DNA of 64,000 nt from Hansfordia pulvinata (GCA_006538405.1 BJKQ01000002.1:3410001-3474000), one strand, 5' to 3'; numbered from the stretch's first letter, positions 35,341 through 48,449 are shown. The notes: generated by a model from the letters alone, not told the origin. Program-made: numbers and translations.

Positions 35341-36189
35341 CTACGGCCGTATTACCATCTTCACATGTTCCCCCATATTCAGCACCCCTGGCTGCAGACG
35401 GACCTGGGGGAGGTGGACGGCGTAGTCGGCAGTACCCCCGTAGGGCATGGACTCCTTCTCCTTCTCGAGGAGGTCGACCATGAACACCTGCTTGTCCTTG
35501 CCCATCTCCCGGGCCGCGCCGTCGATCAGGAGCCTCCCGTCGCTGGGCCCTCCAGAGTAGACGACCCGCCGGACGCGGAAGCCGTCGTCGCTCGCGAGGT
35601 GGACGCCGGGACCGTCCTCGCCGAGGACGAGAGCCAAGCTCAGCAGGGCGGCCACCTTGCCGCCGCCGCGGGCGGATCGCGCCATCTCCGCGATGTTCGC
35701 GGCGACGCGCCTCTCCCTCTGCCCCCCGCTCAGCGACGACGACCAGCCGGCGGCAGGCGGGTCCGCGTCCACGGCCACCACGTCCATGCCGCTGCGCGCG
35801 GCCGCCAGGATGATCTCGGGCAGCCGCTCGTTGAAGGTCTTCAGCTTCAGGCCCTCCTTCCCCTTCGTCTCGAGGAAGGCGTCCACCTCGTCCTGCTGGG
35901 ACTGGGCCACCTCGACCCCGAACGCGGTGACGCCCGCGCTCTTCAGGGCCCACATGTACTCCATGACGTGCTTGTGTATGTCTGCGCGGCGGAACGCGTC
36001 GCCGAGCAGGACGATCTGCTGGTCTTCGCACAACTTGCCGTAGTTGAGCGGCTCGCTGTCCTCCTCGAGTTCCTGCACGGCTCCTGCGAGCGAGCCCCAT
36101 GCCCGCCCCTGGAGGGTTCCCGGGGTTGTGATCGACGCCGCTGCTGCGGCTGTCGCGCTGGCGGCCAAGGTGAAGAAGATGGGCAGCAT
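35341..36189 (-). CDS. Secreted protein, possibly TraB/ChaN-like fold
   Basis: A single exon encodes 282 aa from the ATG at 36189. The first 19 residues (MLPIFFTLAASATAAAAAS) form a signal peptide. Then come an alpha/beta pattern with QQIVLLGDAFRRADIHKH, MWALKSAGVTAFGVEVAQSQQDEVDAFL, ARSGMDVVAVDADPP, ALLSLALVLGEDGPG and VFMVDLLEKEKE. The order (LLG-D/E motif, helix, VxxFGVE, VVAVD) recalls ChaN/TraB- or erythromycin-esterase-like domains, but the usual His residues are not all visible, so the assignment is weak. The start is preferred because it gives a clean signal peptide; the frame is open 91 codons further upstream without protein character. A large open frame in another register is a shadow. 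Confidence 0.7.
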   Translation of the reverse strand: MLPIFFTLAASATAAAAASITTPGTLQGRAWGSLAGAVQELEEDSEPLNYGKLCEDQQIVLLGDAFRRADIHKHVMEYMWALKSAGVTAFGVEVAQSQQDEVDAFLETKGKEGLKLKTFNERLPEIILAAARSGMDVVAVDADPPAAGWSSSLSGGQRERRVAANIAEMARSARGGGKVAALLSLALVLGEDGPGVHLASDDGFRVRRVVYSGGPSDGRLLIDGAAREMGKDKQVFMVDLLEKEKESMPYGGTADYAVHLPQVRLQPGVLNMGEHVKMVIRP

Positions 36190-37025
36190 GGTATCGGATG
36201 TGTTCTGTGCTGGAATTGACAAGTGGGGAGGAGAATGTTCAAAGAGTATCGTAGATGGTCTTGAGGAGGACGAAAGCCGCCTTTGTAGGCAGGAAGTGCC
36301 ATCGGCGGGCCAGAGGAGAGCACGCGTCGACCCCGGCGGCTGGAAGATTCCCTGGTCCTGGACGTCGCTGCCTGAATCGTCTCCGAGATCTTTCACGGAG
36401 CGGGGTTCGGCGGCGGCGGCGGCGGCGGCGTCGGTGGTGCCGTGGGCCATGAGACGTGCCATAGGAAAGCTGAGGCTCGGTTTCTACGTGCTCAAGTTTT
36501 TTGGTCAGATGCTCCCGAGCGGTATGGAGCTTTGCCACGATTCCCACCGAGCGTCCACGTCCACTCTTTTCAGGGGAGGCAGAGCTTACGGTCTCGCCCT
36601 CGGTCGAGCTATTTCTATAACAGCAGATCGTAGACCACCATTGCCGAGTGGTCATGGGTCGTGGTCCAGTGTCCAAATGCAATTCAAAGATTATGTGGAG
36701 TTTTCATAGAACCCGGTGTAAGCGTCGGTGTTATGGGGCGAAGCATCTCACATCATGTCAGACGAGCGATGCGGGACGGGGCGGGTTGTAGAAGCTGGGA
36801 TCCGGATCCGCAGCGACGAATGAGTTGGATCTGAATCAACGACTGGGATTTGACAGCCACAGCCTTGACTTGGGCATACATGTACGAGTAGTGAAGCTTC
36901 GCAACGCCCCGGACCAGGAGGTCTTGTTCACTTTTCAGCCAAGTGGATAAGTAACCCAGATATTTACTTATTCATTTGAGAGGCAGTTGGCAGGTATTGT
37001 CGAAACCTATTTGACGTCGTTGCAT

Positions 37026-37056
37026 AACAGGACAGGACAGGACAGGACAGGACAGG
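37026..37056. repeat. GGACA pentanucleotide tandem repeat
   Basis: Six tandem copies of ACAGG/GGACA in intergenic DNA. A simple slippage repeat. Confidence 0.85.
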
Positions 37057-37572
37057 CGGCACTCGACGAGCTGCAAGAACCAGTCCGAGTCTGCGAGCGT
37101 CGGCCGGCTCCGAATTACCTCCGTTGAACGGCGAATTGGAATAACCAGACTGGAATTGTCCCTCGCCGATAACCCGTCGGCTTCGTCTCCGCGGCAGGAT
37201 CTCTACGAGTACTCGCGGCATCACCGCCTTCGGCTCGCCAGATAACGCAAAGGACGAAACCTCGGGACGTACCGGCGAATGACGAGTTTCTTATGGCCAA
37301 TGTTGAATGGTAATGGTGACTCGTTCGTTCTGATAACGGGGAGAAAGAAAAGCGCCGACAGGCCTTCCCATGACTTACGTACATGCGGAAGGGGGGGAAA
37401 TCGATTTCCTAACCATTACGGCGTCGAAACTTGATCCCCCCCGTTTTTTTTTTCCTTTGGTGTGCGGCGCATGAGCGCCTGCGCAAGGCCGAATAGCGAA
37501 AGAGAGCCCGCGGATTACGTGCGAGCGAGCGTATGCTGCAGCAGATCCGACTTATTTTTGACGGACTTCGTT

Positions 37573-37593
37573 AAAAAAAAAAAAAAAAAAAAA
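37573..37593. repeat. Poly(A) run
   Basis: About 21 consecutive A within intergenic DNA. There is no adjoining gene body or target-site duplication that would suggest a retroposed transcript. Confidence 0.85.
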
Positions 37594-38504
37594 GGTGAAG
37601 AAGCAACAGAGATTCCGAACCCCCCTCCTTCGAGGAGCGCTGGGCGCGATACGGGGGTATGACTTCTCTTTGCACGGACGGCATTGTACACCCAAGGTGG
37701 CCCCCTAGTCGGAGCATGATAATACTCGTAAAACTCCAGGCTAGTCAAGTAAGGTAGGTAGTAGGTAGGTAGGCAGACTGTCCTCATTCATGATTAGCGG
37801 CGGACCCGCGCTCGAAGGATCGGGGAGGCTGATAGCAGATCAAATGTCGCCGCGGCCCTGCGGGATAATAATAAGACCTCTCTCGACCGACATGAAGAGC
37901 TCTTATAGCAGCCACCTGCAAGAGGCCAAGTCGGATCTCGACGACAACGACAGAGTGGGGGAGGGCCCAGGGGGGGCCCAGGTCGGCGGGCCGCTCTGGT
38001 TGGTGCAGACCGCGTGGGGATCGCCGAATCTGTTAATAATCGCAACGTGCTTATCTCCCTCCCCCCCCCCTTGACCTCACCGATCCGTGCCTTCTGGGCC
38101 TTGGCTGGCAGGGTCAGAGATAAGAAAGAGCCGGACGCCACTCCATAAAGTCGACGTGCATCCGCCTGCCTGTATGTTTCGCAGGTTAGATCTGCCGTAT
38201 GCCCACCTGAATACAACACACACATCTTGGGGTGTATAAGAGTCCTGCTGCTGCTCTCTGGACTGGACTCGCTCTAATTCACCCACCCAATCTGACCCCG
38301 GTCACCACTCTATAGCCGCCGCCGAGTCCTCACGACGACCTGCTGCTTTGCCTGCCAGTCAGAGAGCCGGTGATCACACTCAGTCAGCTCCCATCACCGG
38401 AACGGGCCGAAGAGGCCGGCCAGCAACGTGCAACCGAATCACCACCCGCTCATCAGGCTTTCTGGGCGACACCGGGCCCACGATGGAGCGTTCCGCGATC
38501 AAGA

Positions 38505-38525
38505 CCCCCCCCCCCCCCCCCCCCC
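38505..38525. repeat. Poly(C) run
   Basis: About 21 consecutive C in intergenic DNA. Such runs are prone to length error in assemblies. Confidence 0.85.
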
Positions 38526-39976
38526 ACGGGACGACAGCAACAGACTGTGATCTTGGAAAACTTGGCAAGGATCCAGCCATCTTGGGGCTGGTTTTTGTGC
38601 TTGGGCCCAAGCTCCGGGTCTGGGAAACAGACCATCAACTTGGGAGGATCGTCGGCCAAGTGACCGACCGACCTGGTGTTGTCACCGCGTATAAAAGGGC
38701 CCCCGACAACGACGAGAGGCCAGTCATACGGGCAACGACAGCGGAACACGACAACGCATAGCCACCACCGCGAAGTCCTCTTGGGGAACAGCGACGCCAT
38801 GGCCGGAGGGCCTCTGGGTACGAAGAGATCATGTATGGTGTGCGTAAGAGTATGTGCGCGTCTTATTCTCGCTCGACCCGACTTGACTCGAACCGGTAGC
38901 GACACGCCACCTATATACCCCAGACGGGGCCGTGATCTATGTGGCCACCGCACCGACAGAACGAGATGCAGCATGCCAGACCGGGCAGGCAGGGCGCCGT
39001 GGTCCGACTTGCCCTGCCCGGCACGCCAAGGGGGCCACATGTGCGCGACGTTCGACCTCTCGCCCGATGAAAGGACAAAGCAAGAGGCCAGCTAGGGAAA
39101 GCCACCGGGGAATTGGACCTTGGGTCCTGTCGCGCCTCGAGTCGGTTGCGAAGGCCTGATCGAAGCAGCGGTGGACCAACCCGGACGGCGCAAGGGACTG
39201 GATACCGCCCGAGCTTTCTGACGATGCGTGGCCCCCTAGCTGATGCGGATGGGACGCGTGGACGTCGCCGGCCAGTCCCCAACGCACACGACGACGACGA
39301 CGGCACATGGACACCCAGGCAGCGCGTGGCCCGCGGGCTAGCTTGCCTCACGAGGTCATGCGCAGCCGTCCGGGGCTGGCTGATCGGCAGCAAAGACCGG
39401 ACTGAGACTCTGGGCAGGGAAAGGCGGTCTTGAGACTCTGATGAGAAAGACGATACGATCCCCCGCCTCGGACGTTATCGTCCTCCAGACGACCGAATCC
39501 ATTTGCAGCAGAACTCCTGGAAAGAGGACGGCCACACCGAGCCGGCAGCAGAAGCCGGCGGCGGCGTGTGATGGCGGACCCGCCCTTGGGGTATTTGTGC
39601 CTGTTTGTCTTGGGTCTCGGAGAGGTCTTGTTGGATTCTAGACCGCCGGCTACACACGCGACCTTCTTCTTAGCTCCCGCTTTCTGTCGGTGGTCTGTCC
39701 CTCCGGACTGGCTCGACACGAGCCAGATGACCCCTTGACCGGTTTCAGAGGTGGTGTCTTGGTGTTCCAGCGCATCCAGGGGTCCTCCCCCCCTTTCTGT
39801 CTCGACCTTCGACTGAGTGCGTGGCATGCAACGGCGACTCTAGGGTGGCGAGGCGGAGGGCCCACGGCAACAGACCAAGAGGGTCCAAGGTCACACGACA
39901 TTCGGAGACTGACCGCCCAGACGACGTGCAGAGAGACCGGCTTTCGACGGCAGCCAGCCAGCCAGCCACCTCTTCT

Positions 39977-39990
39977 TACTCGTACGAGTA
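39977..39990. repeat. 14-bp palindrome of the dispersed octamer
   Basis: Reads TACTCGTACGAGTA, a perfect inverted repeat made of two octamer half-sites. The alternative arrangement TACGAGTACTCGTA occurs at 5321-5334. Other single octamers are spread through intergenic DNA. It could be a protein-binding site; this is inference. Confidence 0.7.
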
Positions 39991-42900
39991 GACCCAGGGT
40001 CCGGGCCGAGGGGTCCCTTTCCCTGCCCCAAACCCAGGAAGAATATCTCCGGCGTCACTTTCCTCGGACGGCAGCACACAGAGGCATTTGGACACCTGGA
40101 TTTCCGGAGTTCCGGATACCTACCTGGATACGTATTGGGACGACCGGGTACGAACGAACGAGTTCTGCCCTCGAGGTATCCGAGGGACGCTGCGACCGTG
40201 GGCTGGGCAGGGCCAGGCAAGTCGAAGCGCGCGCCTCCAACAACCCCAACACGAACGCCGTTGGAGGCTAGACACGGAGACGTGGCAACCGCCTGCCTCC
40301 AACCGGGCGTGGAGCACCAACGCAGGATTTGTCTGGATGAGACCTGGCTGGCTTGCTTTCTTTCTTGCTTGCTTGCTTGGCTGCTTGCTCGTGGGTGGTG
40401 GTGCTCGTGGGTGGTAGTGCGGATGCAGCGTCGGGTGGCTCTGGTGGTGTTGTTGCTTGCTTGCTGCAGCGCTGCCGGCCGATGGGGCATCGCCGGCCTT
40501 CTCTTCCTGGCTGGGGTTTGTTGGTGGTGTGGTCCACCTTTGTATTGCATTCCCTTCCCCGGGCCTTCGATCCACCGCCGCCACGTCGCTGTGCACGCGG
40601 GGATATTGGAGCCAAGAAGAGCGGAAAGGTGTACTCGTACTCAACTCGTGGGCGACCCGACCCGAAACAGCACACTCACACTCACCGCTCGTGGTGCACG
40701 GGCGCCAGTGCCAGCTGGAGTCATCAAACTTGTGCGCCTGCCCGCAACCAACCTTGACGGCTTTGCGTGGCTTGATGATGGGTGGGAGGTCGGCCAGTCA
40801 GTCTGCCTGGTTTGTCTGAGGGGGCGAGGTGATGGCTGGCGGCAAGGTGTGCGGACCCTCCAGGCCCTCCGGCTGTGGGTGCGTGGGTGCGTGGGTGCGG
40901 GGGGTTGGATTGATTAGGTGGTAGCCGGCCTGGTGAGAAGGTGAACGAAGCAATCGATGCCTTCCCCGCGTGCGACCTAACGGATACCTAGTGGGCCCCC
41001 GGGGTTCGCCACGGTGTTGCTGCGGACGGTTGTCTGCCGGTGCGCCAACCGAGACAACCGTTTTGACACCCTTGGAGACCTCCCTCCAAGAAGCCAAGCC
41101 CAAATAAGGTACGAGTACAAGTACAGGCTCCCTAACTTGGAAGTTGGACGCCATGGAGCCACCAGCCGCTTGCACTCAACCGGCTTCGAGTCGGCAGCAA
41201 CCGAATCGCGTGCTGGCCCCTCCCGGCCTGTCTTGGGTTGAAGAATAGCCATTCTCCTCTGCCTGCGCCCTCCCCGCCGCAGACTAATCAAGTCAATACC
41301 GGTTGGAGGCACACCCGGCCCTGAGGAACCACGGCTGCCGGCCCAACCTTGTTTTCGTTTGCCAGCCTGCCGCGCACCCTACGAGCACTCGTGCAACCCC
41401 AGTCAAGTCAGGTCAGGCAGGTCTCGTCCTGTGGTCTTCCGCGCCTGGGCCAGATGAGGCCGAAAGACAGCACGGCACACTTTAAAGAAGCCCACCAGGG
41501 GCCATCTCGTTTTGACATGGCTTGGTGTGGCCCGAGCTGGCGTTCGTCGAGATCTGGGTGGCCCTGCCAAACTCATCTCACTGGGGCACCGACTGCCTTG
41601 GGTACCCATCCACCTACCTACCTACCTACGGTACGTACTCGTAAGTAAGTACGCATGCCTGCTTCGCTAGAGTTGGATCGGGACATTCGTCAGCGTCTCC
41701 CACCCAGAGGACGGGTGTGTCAAGAGGAGGGAGCATCCCCGCCGCCAGCAAAGACCCTTGCCCTTTTTTGCCCCGTATTTTCTTTTCTCTTTCTGCCCAT
41801 CGTCGACTAGGGAGAGGCTTCAGATGCTACCGCAGACGCACACGCACTGCAACTCATCGCTCGCTGAAGAGAGAAAAGGTGTCCAGTGTGTGGGAGGAAA
41901 AGAGAGGTGGGCACCCAGGAATCTTGCCGAATCAGGAATGTGTACCCGGCGACAGGGCCCCTCTCGCCGGCTGGCCATCCCCGCCTTGACTAGGCCCCAA
42001 GAGGCCAATACATGGCAGAGGGCGCATATCGTACAGAAGCAACAGCACCAGCACAAGCACCAGCACAAGCTCCCGAAAGCACAAGCAAGGAACCCAGGGG
42101 CTTCGTTCGGCGGCGCGAGGCGGAGGCGGCCAACGGCCCTCCCTTATCATCCACAATTGATGAACCTAGAGGCATCGCCGTCCTGCTGCCTCTGGCGCTC
42201 TTGCTGGTCCGCTGGGGTCTCGTCAGCGCGGTTTCCCACCTGTCAACCAGGGTTCCCACTTCTGATTCTCACCATTCTTTTGCGTTTCCAGGGTCAGCTT
42301 CTGCGTCTTGGCTGGCCCGCTAGGAAGAGGGAAGAGGGGGGGAAGGGGCGAGCTGGGGAAGTGGAACAAAAGATGAAGCATGCCATTATTCCACGTGCGC
42401 AAGGCCCCCACCCCGCCCGAAGAATTGAAAAAACAAAAACAAAAAAAAAACACGGGCTTCGGTTACCGGACGGCGGACGGGCAAGGGGCACACGGACGGA
42501 CGGACGAACGGCCGGGTTTCTTGTCTCAAGCCCACAGTTTCCACAGTCCAGTCCAGTCCAGTCCATATCCTCGCCTAGCTCCCCGTTCCTGGATCGAGAT
42601 TCCACGCGCCGGCGCGAACTGGCGCAAACCGGGGGGGGGGGGCCAGTGTGTGGGGAAGAGAGAGAGAGTAGAGAGGGAGAGAAAAGACCGCCGAGAGAAA
42701 CCATCATCACCACCAGCCCACAACCAAGGACCAGCTCCAGCTTGATCAAGTAACGGGATCTGGCCACATGTCTTGGCAGATCCGGTCCTGCTCTAGGAAC
42801 ATGCTGCTCTTCAAGGGGCGCTGGGAGGAACAGGAGGAGGAGGGGCCTGGAGAAGAGGTCTTCTGCGAGGAGGGAGAAAAAAAAACCAAGAGAACAAAGA

Positions 42901-45398
42901 AAAACAGAGCATCACACAGCAAGGCCAGGATATGAGAGACAAGCGAGGATCCGTCGATTTGGTCCTCCTTCGCTCGCCGAGCCAAGTCCGCGACGCTGGC
43001 CACGAGCCGCCGAGAATCTTTCTTTCTTCTTCGCGCTTCGCTTGGTGGTCCTCTTCTCCGCGAACTTCCCAAATAGAAGCACAGAGAGAAGCCACCAACC
43101 GGAGAGTAGCTGGCGACCTAGAATCTCAAAGCGAGTTGTTTCCAGACATGGGGAAAGGTCAGTATCAGAAAGCGCCGCCCACCAGACTCTCTCTTATAAA
43201 ACGCCGACGGATGTCCGTACCGAGCAAAGCAACTCAACTCCGTACCCCAAACGCCGAACGGTCATTAGCGCGCATCAAGAGTGAGTACCTACTCTTTTCC
43301 CGCGCAGCGGACCAGTACTCTCGTACGAGTGGTTCGCACGCACTGCAAGCTGTCATCAGGTACTCGTAGTCCAAGGCCCAAGACATACGGAGAAAACCTT
43401 TGGTCTGCCTGTGCTGCTGCTGCAAGCACGCAACCAGCCTATCCCCAGTCGGGCGACCGAGCCGGGCGTGCCATTAGATCTGCCTCTGCCGTTCTGCCCT
43501 TTGCCGCCCCTTCCTGCCCCCTCTGCCTCGCTCGACATCGACGAGAAGTACGGAGTGTACTCACGTCCACTTTGGGGGCCGGGACAAGAATGGAGAAATG
43601 AAAAGAAATGAAGGAAGACAGGAAAAAAAAGAGAGAACAAAAAATCAGCAACGAGCGACGGTCATAGGCCGAAGAAGAAGAAAAAAAAAAAACACCCGAA
43701 GCGCTCGTACAAGTACTTCCTGAACATGGCGAAAGCGACGTCAGGGCGGCTGTCGGCACATGGGACATGGGATGGGGACGGTCCTCGCCAAGCCAAAGGC
43801 CTTCCCCCTTCTCCACCCATTGGATGGGATCCTGGGGAGATTCCCTTTCTTTTCCTGGCGGTACTCGTACGGCGACCCAGCCCCAAAAGGTACCTCTCGT
43901 ACCTCTCCGCCCGCCAAGCGCCGTGCCGCCGGTACTCGTCCCCTTCTTACTTACGGGCGGCGGCGGGTGCCCGGGCCCACACCCGCCTACCTACATGTAG
44001 TATACCCCCCTGCCTCCGAGGAGATGCTCGATTCTCGACGGACGCAACCACCTCCGCCCCGCCGGGAACGACCTTGTACGAAACCAAAGGGGGCGGGCGG
44101 CGGTCCCAAGTCGACCAACCAACCAGCCAGCCTGGTGCAACAAGTCGCGGACAATCACAGATGCTGGCTGATGACCTGCAGAGCCCGGTCTGCGCTGTCA
44201 GATTCGGATTCCATAAGCCGCGCCGTCCCTCCCCAAACCGTCCCCAGGCCGACGATGGAAGTCAGTACCCGGTTTACGAGGGTGTGTGTTCGTGTGTGGG
44301 AGAGAGCTGGTGAACGTCAAGCTCCCCCGACGGCAGGACTGGCTTTACTTGTGGACGAGATGAGTAGGGTGTTTTCAATTGCTTCCATCGTCTCAATGTA
44401 GCTTTGCGCCTTGGGTACGTGGTTGGTTAGGTATATGTACAGAATAACACAGCATGATATGCCCCAGCTGACCTCTTGCATGCGCCGCACATGTGCGTGC
44501 CAATTGGTCCAGAGCTAGACCTACCTTGCCTGTCAAACGCGCCTGGCGCTCGCCATGAACCACGCGACTTGACTCCGTCTTGCCCGCGCCTTCGCGCTCG
44601 CCCAGAGTATGCGGTCGCTGTCGGCGCCCGCATGGACCCCTCGTGGTCGCTACCACACAGATGATGGCCCGTTCAAAGAAAAACACAGCAAGAAATGGGA
44701 AATGGAAGAAAGAAAAAAAGAATACCTCTGGGAGACCCGGAGCGTGCGAAGTGAAGAGCCCCCAGTCGTCAAAGCAAATCAAAATCAACTTTTCAGCTTC
44801 CCGAACTCCGGCAGAACTGGCAGCTTTTTGTCTGTCTCTTTTCTTCCTCTCCTGCTCTTCATCTCTTCTCTTTCTGGTCTCGTCTCGTCTCGTGTTGGTT
44901 CGATTTGTTTTTTTCCATGCTTCAAATCCACATGGTGGACGCGCCAGCCCGTACTTTTTTTCGGTCAAGCAGATCGTATTAGTAAAAGATTTCTTTTCCC
45001 CAACCATTCCAGAAAATGCTGCAGGTCGGCACCAGATTGTTTCATGTTTCCCAGTTTTCTGTGAGAAGAAAGAAACCAAAACCCTTCATGCCGTCGTCCT
45101 AGGGGTATCTCAATGCATAGTCGCCAAGTCATCGTGATGTGCTGCTCTGCCCGTCCCATGTCAGCCCCGCCAAGACTCTGCGAGGCGGAGGCTTCCTTTC
45201 GCCAAGAGACGTCGTGGCCCATGCAGCCTGCCAAACGCTCTCCCCGTGCGCCGTGTGCGAGCTTGGCGGCCCATGATTATCCACATCTCCTATACTTAGA
45301 AGACCGAGCCAAGCTTCGTTACGTAACACCGACCTGGCGAAATTATCACCTCTGCCAAGGAGCTTGGTGGCATGGTCTCCGGTGGGTTCGCCGTGGCC

Positions 45399-45886
45399 TC
45401 ATCTCATGTTGCTCGTGTCAAAGGCAAATTGGGTCGGAAACGCCATCGACGCGCTCAGTCCAAAGGGGTCCCAGTCCAGTGCGGGATCGAGCAGCTGTGG
45501 CACGCCCTGGTGTCCGTGAGTTTGCGACTGGGCCACCTGATCTGGCGCGGACATGGGTTGCTGGCCCGGGGCGTTGGTAGTTGGCGCCTGGAGCGGAATG
45601 CCATGCTGCTGCGGTGGTGGCTGCTGTGGCTGCTGGACTGGGGGAAAGCCGGTCGAGTAGGGGTTGCCGTTGGGGGTCTCGGTTTCGATGTCGTCAATCA
45701 TGTCGTTAGGAGCATCGTACTCCTGCTCTGTATTCACATGTTAACCCTAGGACGACAAAGTTCTATCAAAGGCGTAATGCATCGGGTGAACTTGCCGAGT
45801 TGCTCAATGTGGCTCTGGAAAGACTGGGTTTGATAGAACCCGGGCCGCGGCCGCCAGGCTGCTGCTGCTGTGGCTGCTGCTGCTGC

Positions 45887-45933
<47 letters not shown>

Positions 45934-46830
45934 TTGTTGTGGCGGGCTCATTTGCTGCCGTGCTGCATTACCCATCCCGCCCATCTGTAGTTGAGGCTTC
46001 ATGGCTGAAGCCATTGGTGGCCGGGCGGAGGGGGGGCTGGAAACTGTTGGTGAGGGTCCGGACTGGCCGCCGAAGTTAGCGCCGGTGGGTGAAGGCGCCA
46101 CAGATGGCGGTGTCGGACGCGTTCGGGGTGACACAGTAGGCTGCGGTAAGCCATGCGAGGGCGTCGACATCGCAGCGGCCCCCGGCTCTAGCTTGGGGGC
46201 GATGCTGGAGGCAGACCGGCGCGACTGGTGCCTATTCAAGATGGCGCGCTGGATCGGCGGCGGTTGCACCATATTCTGGGGCATGTGAGTTGGCCCGAGA
46301 TTTGGACTGCCGGTTTTGGCGCGCAGTTCAGCCTGGACATCGATGCCTGCGAGGCGTCAGCACAAGAGGCACGGGGCAACCGGGCGCGGACACTAGACAA
46401 ACCCTTTTCGAGGAGAATACGCTCAAGAAGCGAGTTCTTGTATCGCAACATCAGACACTCGTCAGCAGCGCTGCGGTGGGCGGTCTGCAGACTGGCGAGG
46501 TTGGTCTCGTGGGCGCGAATGGTGTCCTCGAGCTGTTTGATGTACTCAGTTCGACGCTCGCGGAAAGCCGCCTGAGCCTGGCGGTTTCTCTGCTTGCGCT
46601 CCTCCGACGTTGCGTAGATCTGGAAGGGTGTCAGTGGGGGGTCCCGAGAACCAGGTCAGTCGGCGTGCAACAAGTTGGCGACTCACGGGCTTGCGGCCTC
46701 CCTTGCGCTTGACGGGTTGCGCCTCCTGGGGGGCGGGGCCGTTAGGGTCGACGTCGGGGGTGGACTCGACTGAATCGTCCGAATCGTCCCTCGTCGGATC
46801 TTGCTTGTCGATGGACATCTTGTCGGACAT
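45399..46830 (-). CDS. bZIP transcription factor with polyglutamine tract
   Basis: Exons, complement of 46687-46830, 46403-46619, 45792-46346 and 45399-45727, encode about 414 aa; introns are 67, 56 and 64 nt. After an acidic N-terminus and KRKGGRKPIYAT, the basic region is RNRQAQAAFRERR (residues 59-71), followed by a leucine-zipper-like helix through LMLRYKNSLLERILLEKG. The basic region resembles the fungal YAP/AP-1 class with unusual Q residues. Residues beyond about 120 are Pro/Gln/Ser-rich, with a long CAG/CAA-encoded polyQ, and the C-terminus has an acidic/aromatic LDWDPFGL motif that may activate transcription. The last donor (GTTCAC) is weak but gives a continuous frame. The gene is isolated between large gene-free regions. 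Confidence 0.88.
45859..45940 (-). repeat. CAG/CAA polyglutamine repeat inside the bZIP gene
   Basis: The plus strand shows CTG repeats, with interruptions and a TTG end. The minus strand encodes a run of about 18 Gln followed by Q-P repeats. Length polymorphism between strains would be expected. Confidence 0.9.
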
Positions 46831-48449
46831 TACAATGAAGGGACGGGAGACGACTGCCGCGTGACGACAAGCGCCTCTGGCGAGGAGATGGAAGAGTTGC
46901 GGGGGGAGGCTCCGGAGCGGAAGCCAATGGTCACAAGAGTCGCGTCGCGCTCGCTATGGTGGAGGGGGCAGAAAGTGGAAATGAGCGAGAGACGTCAGCC
47001 GACGCCGCGCCGACATGCAAGTAGGGAAACAAGCACGAGGAAGAGAGCTGCGAGTCAAGGGTTTGACAGCAGCATGGACACAGAGGGCACGCAGGCAGCG
47101 CTAATCAGTGCATAATCCGGGGGTAGGGGTTTGAAGGGCAAGGCGGCCAGAGGTGACGAGACCCGGCAGACTGGATTGGGGACCTGTCGAGACAGTTTGA
47201 TTCAGATGGGACCCGATCAAATAAAGGCAAAGTCCGGGGTAGGGACCGTGGCCAGTAGGGCGGCAGTCGGGGAGGGCACAAAGTTAGGTAGGTAAGGTAG
47301 GCAAGGCAGGCGAGTAGTGGTGAGGACTGGCCGGGGCGGCGGGCAACTGGGAACTCTGAGCGGCAGGGCTGTCTTGCAAGATGCCGAGCGGCAGAGCAAA
47401 GTGGGTTTTCTCGTTTTTCGAGGGACAAGGTGGTTTTCCGGGCGACAGGGCGGATTTGCTATGGTGGTGTTTCTTTCTTTTTTCTTAGGTGGTGGTGGTG
47501 GTAGTGGTGGTGGTGGCAGTGGTTGGCGGTGGTGAAGTTGGGGAAGCGGTGCGGCCGGTTTGGTTTTATGTAATTGAAATATTGCTCTTGGGACTCCTCC
47601 AGCTGGCAGAGAAAGAGCGACGGGCGAGAGACTGAAGAGACTGGAGAGACGAGGCAGGCAGAAAGGGTACCTTATTAGGTACCTCAAGTATAACACGGAA
47701 CCTTCTTCCATGCAGGTGTTAGCGGGCTAGGGCCCAGTACGAGTACAATGGAAGCAAGCAAGCACCGCTGAAGCCCCGGCCCACGCCCTCGGCTGGGTTG
47801 GGTTGGGCCAGCCCGGTCACGCCCCCCTCTGCCTCGCCTCTCCTCGTAGCAGGGTAAGAGGGTAGGTACCTAAGGTACATGAACCGCCACGGCCCGCCAG
47901 ACCCGGGCAGTCCAGTCTTTCTGCCTGCTTGTCGTCAAGATGGGCCAGCACAGGATGTGCTCGCAGAAAGACAGCAAGGTGCCGTAATAGGCACCAGGCA
48001 TCTAGTTAAAGGCAGTCCTAGTCCTCTCGGCCGTGGGACCCAGCAGCGACAAGAGCAACCCTGACGACGTCCCGCAGATGCAGGGCAGGCCGACGGATAG
48101 ATGACGGTGCAAGATGGGGAGATATGGGTGTCAAAAGAAGAGGCGGGAATCGCTGTCAGGACTCTATCAGTCAGGGGCAATCGCATGGATTCCAAGATGA
48201 AAGATCACCGATCAAATGGAAATATCAGAACCGACAAGTCACCAGGAGCGTTCTCTCTGTATTCGTAGAGGCAGAGCGGGGAAACATAGCACACGGATTG
48301 GACCTACCTAACTGCTAGTACTCTGTATGTGCGAGTGTCCGTATCCCAAGGCCAGGGTCTCTGCCCAGGTGGTATTCCAGGTAAAGATCACGGGATGCAT
48401 CCGTCCACCGACCGTCGGGTCCACAGCTGGCTGGGGCGCTTGGGGCACC

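Larger units (their letters stand above)
36190..45398. other. Gene-poor stretch of about 9.2 kb
   Basis: I find no conserved protein here. Many open frames exist but are Pro/Arg/Ser-rich, overlap on both strands and lack domain motifs. The stretch holds homopolymers (A at 37573-37593, C at 38505-38525), a GGACA tandem repeat, and the densest set of TACTCGTA/TACGAGTA octamers in the window (36883, 37204, 37723, 39977-39990, 40632, 41110, 41636, 43361, 43862). Scattered TATA-like boxes (for example at about 38691 and 43196) could serve non-coding transcripts, but nothing shows this. Confidence 0.5.

Noticed and set aside
34727..36100. Long minus-strand open frame (457 codons) over the secreted ChaN-like gene
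   Set aside because: Arg/Pro/Ala-rich shadow in another frame; the overlapping frame has a signal peptide and ordered protein character.
37573..37593. Poly(A) run as the tail of a retroposed gene
   Set aside because: No preceding coding remnant or flanking direct repeat was found.
40135..40917. 260-codon plus-strand open frame in the gene-poor region
   Set aside because: Leu/Trp/Cys runs come from TTGC/TTTC repeats; overlapping frames on both strands are equally open.
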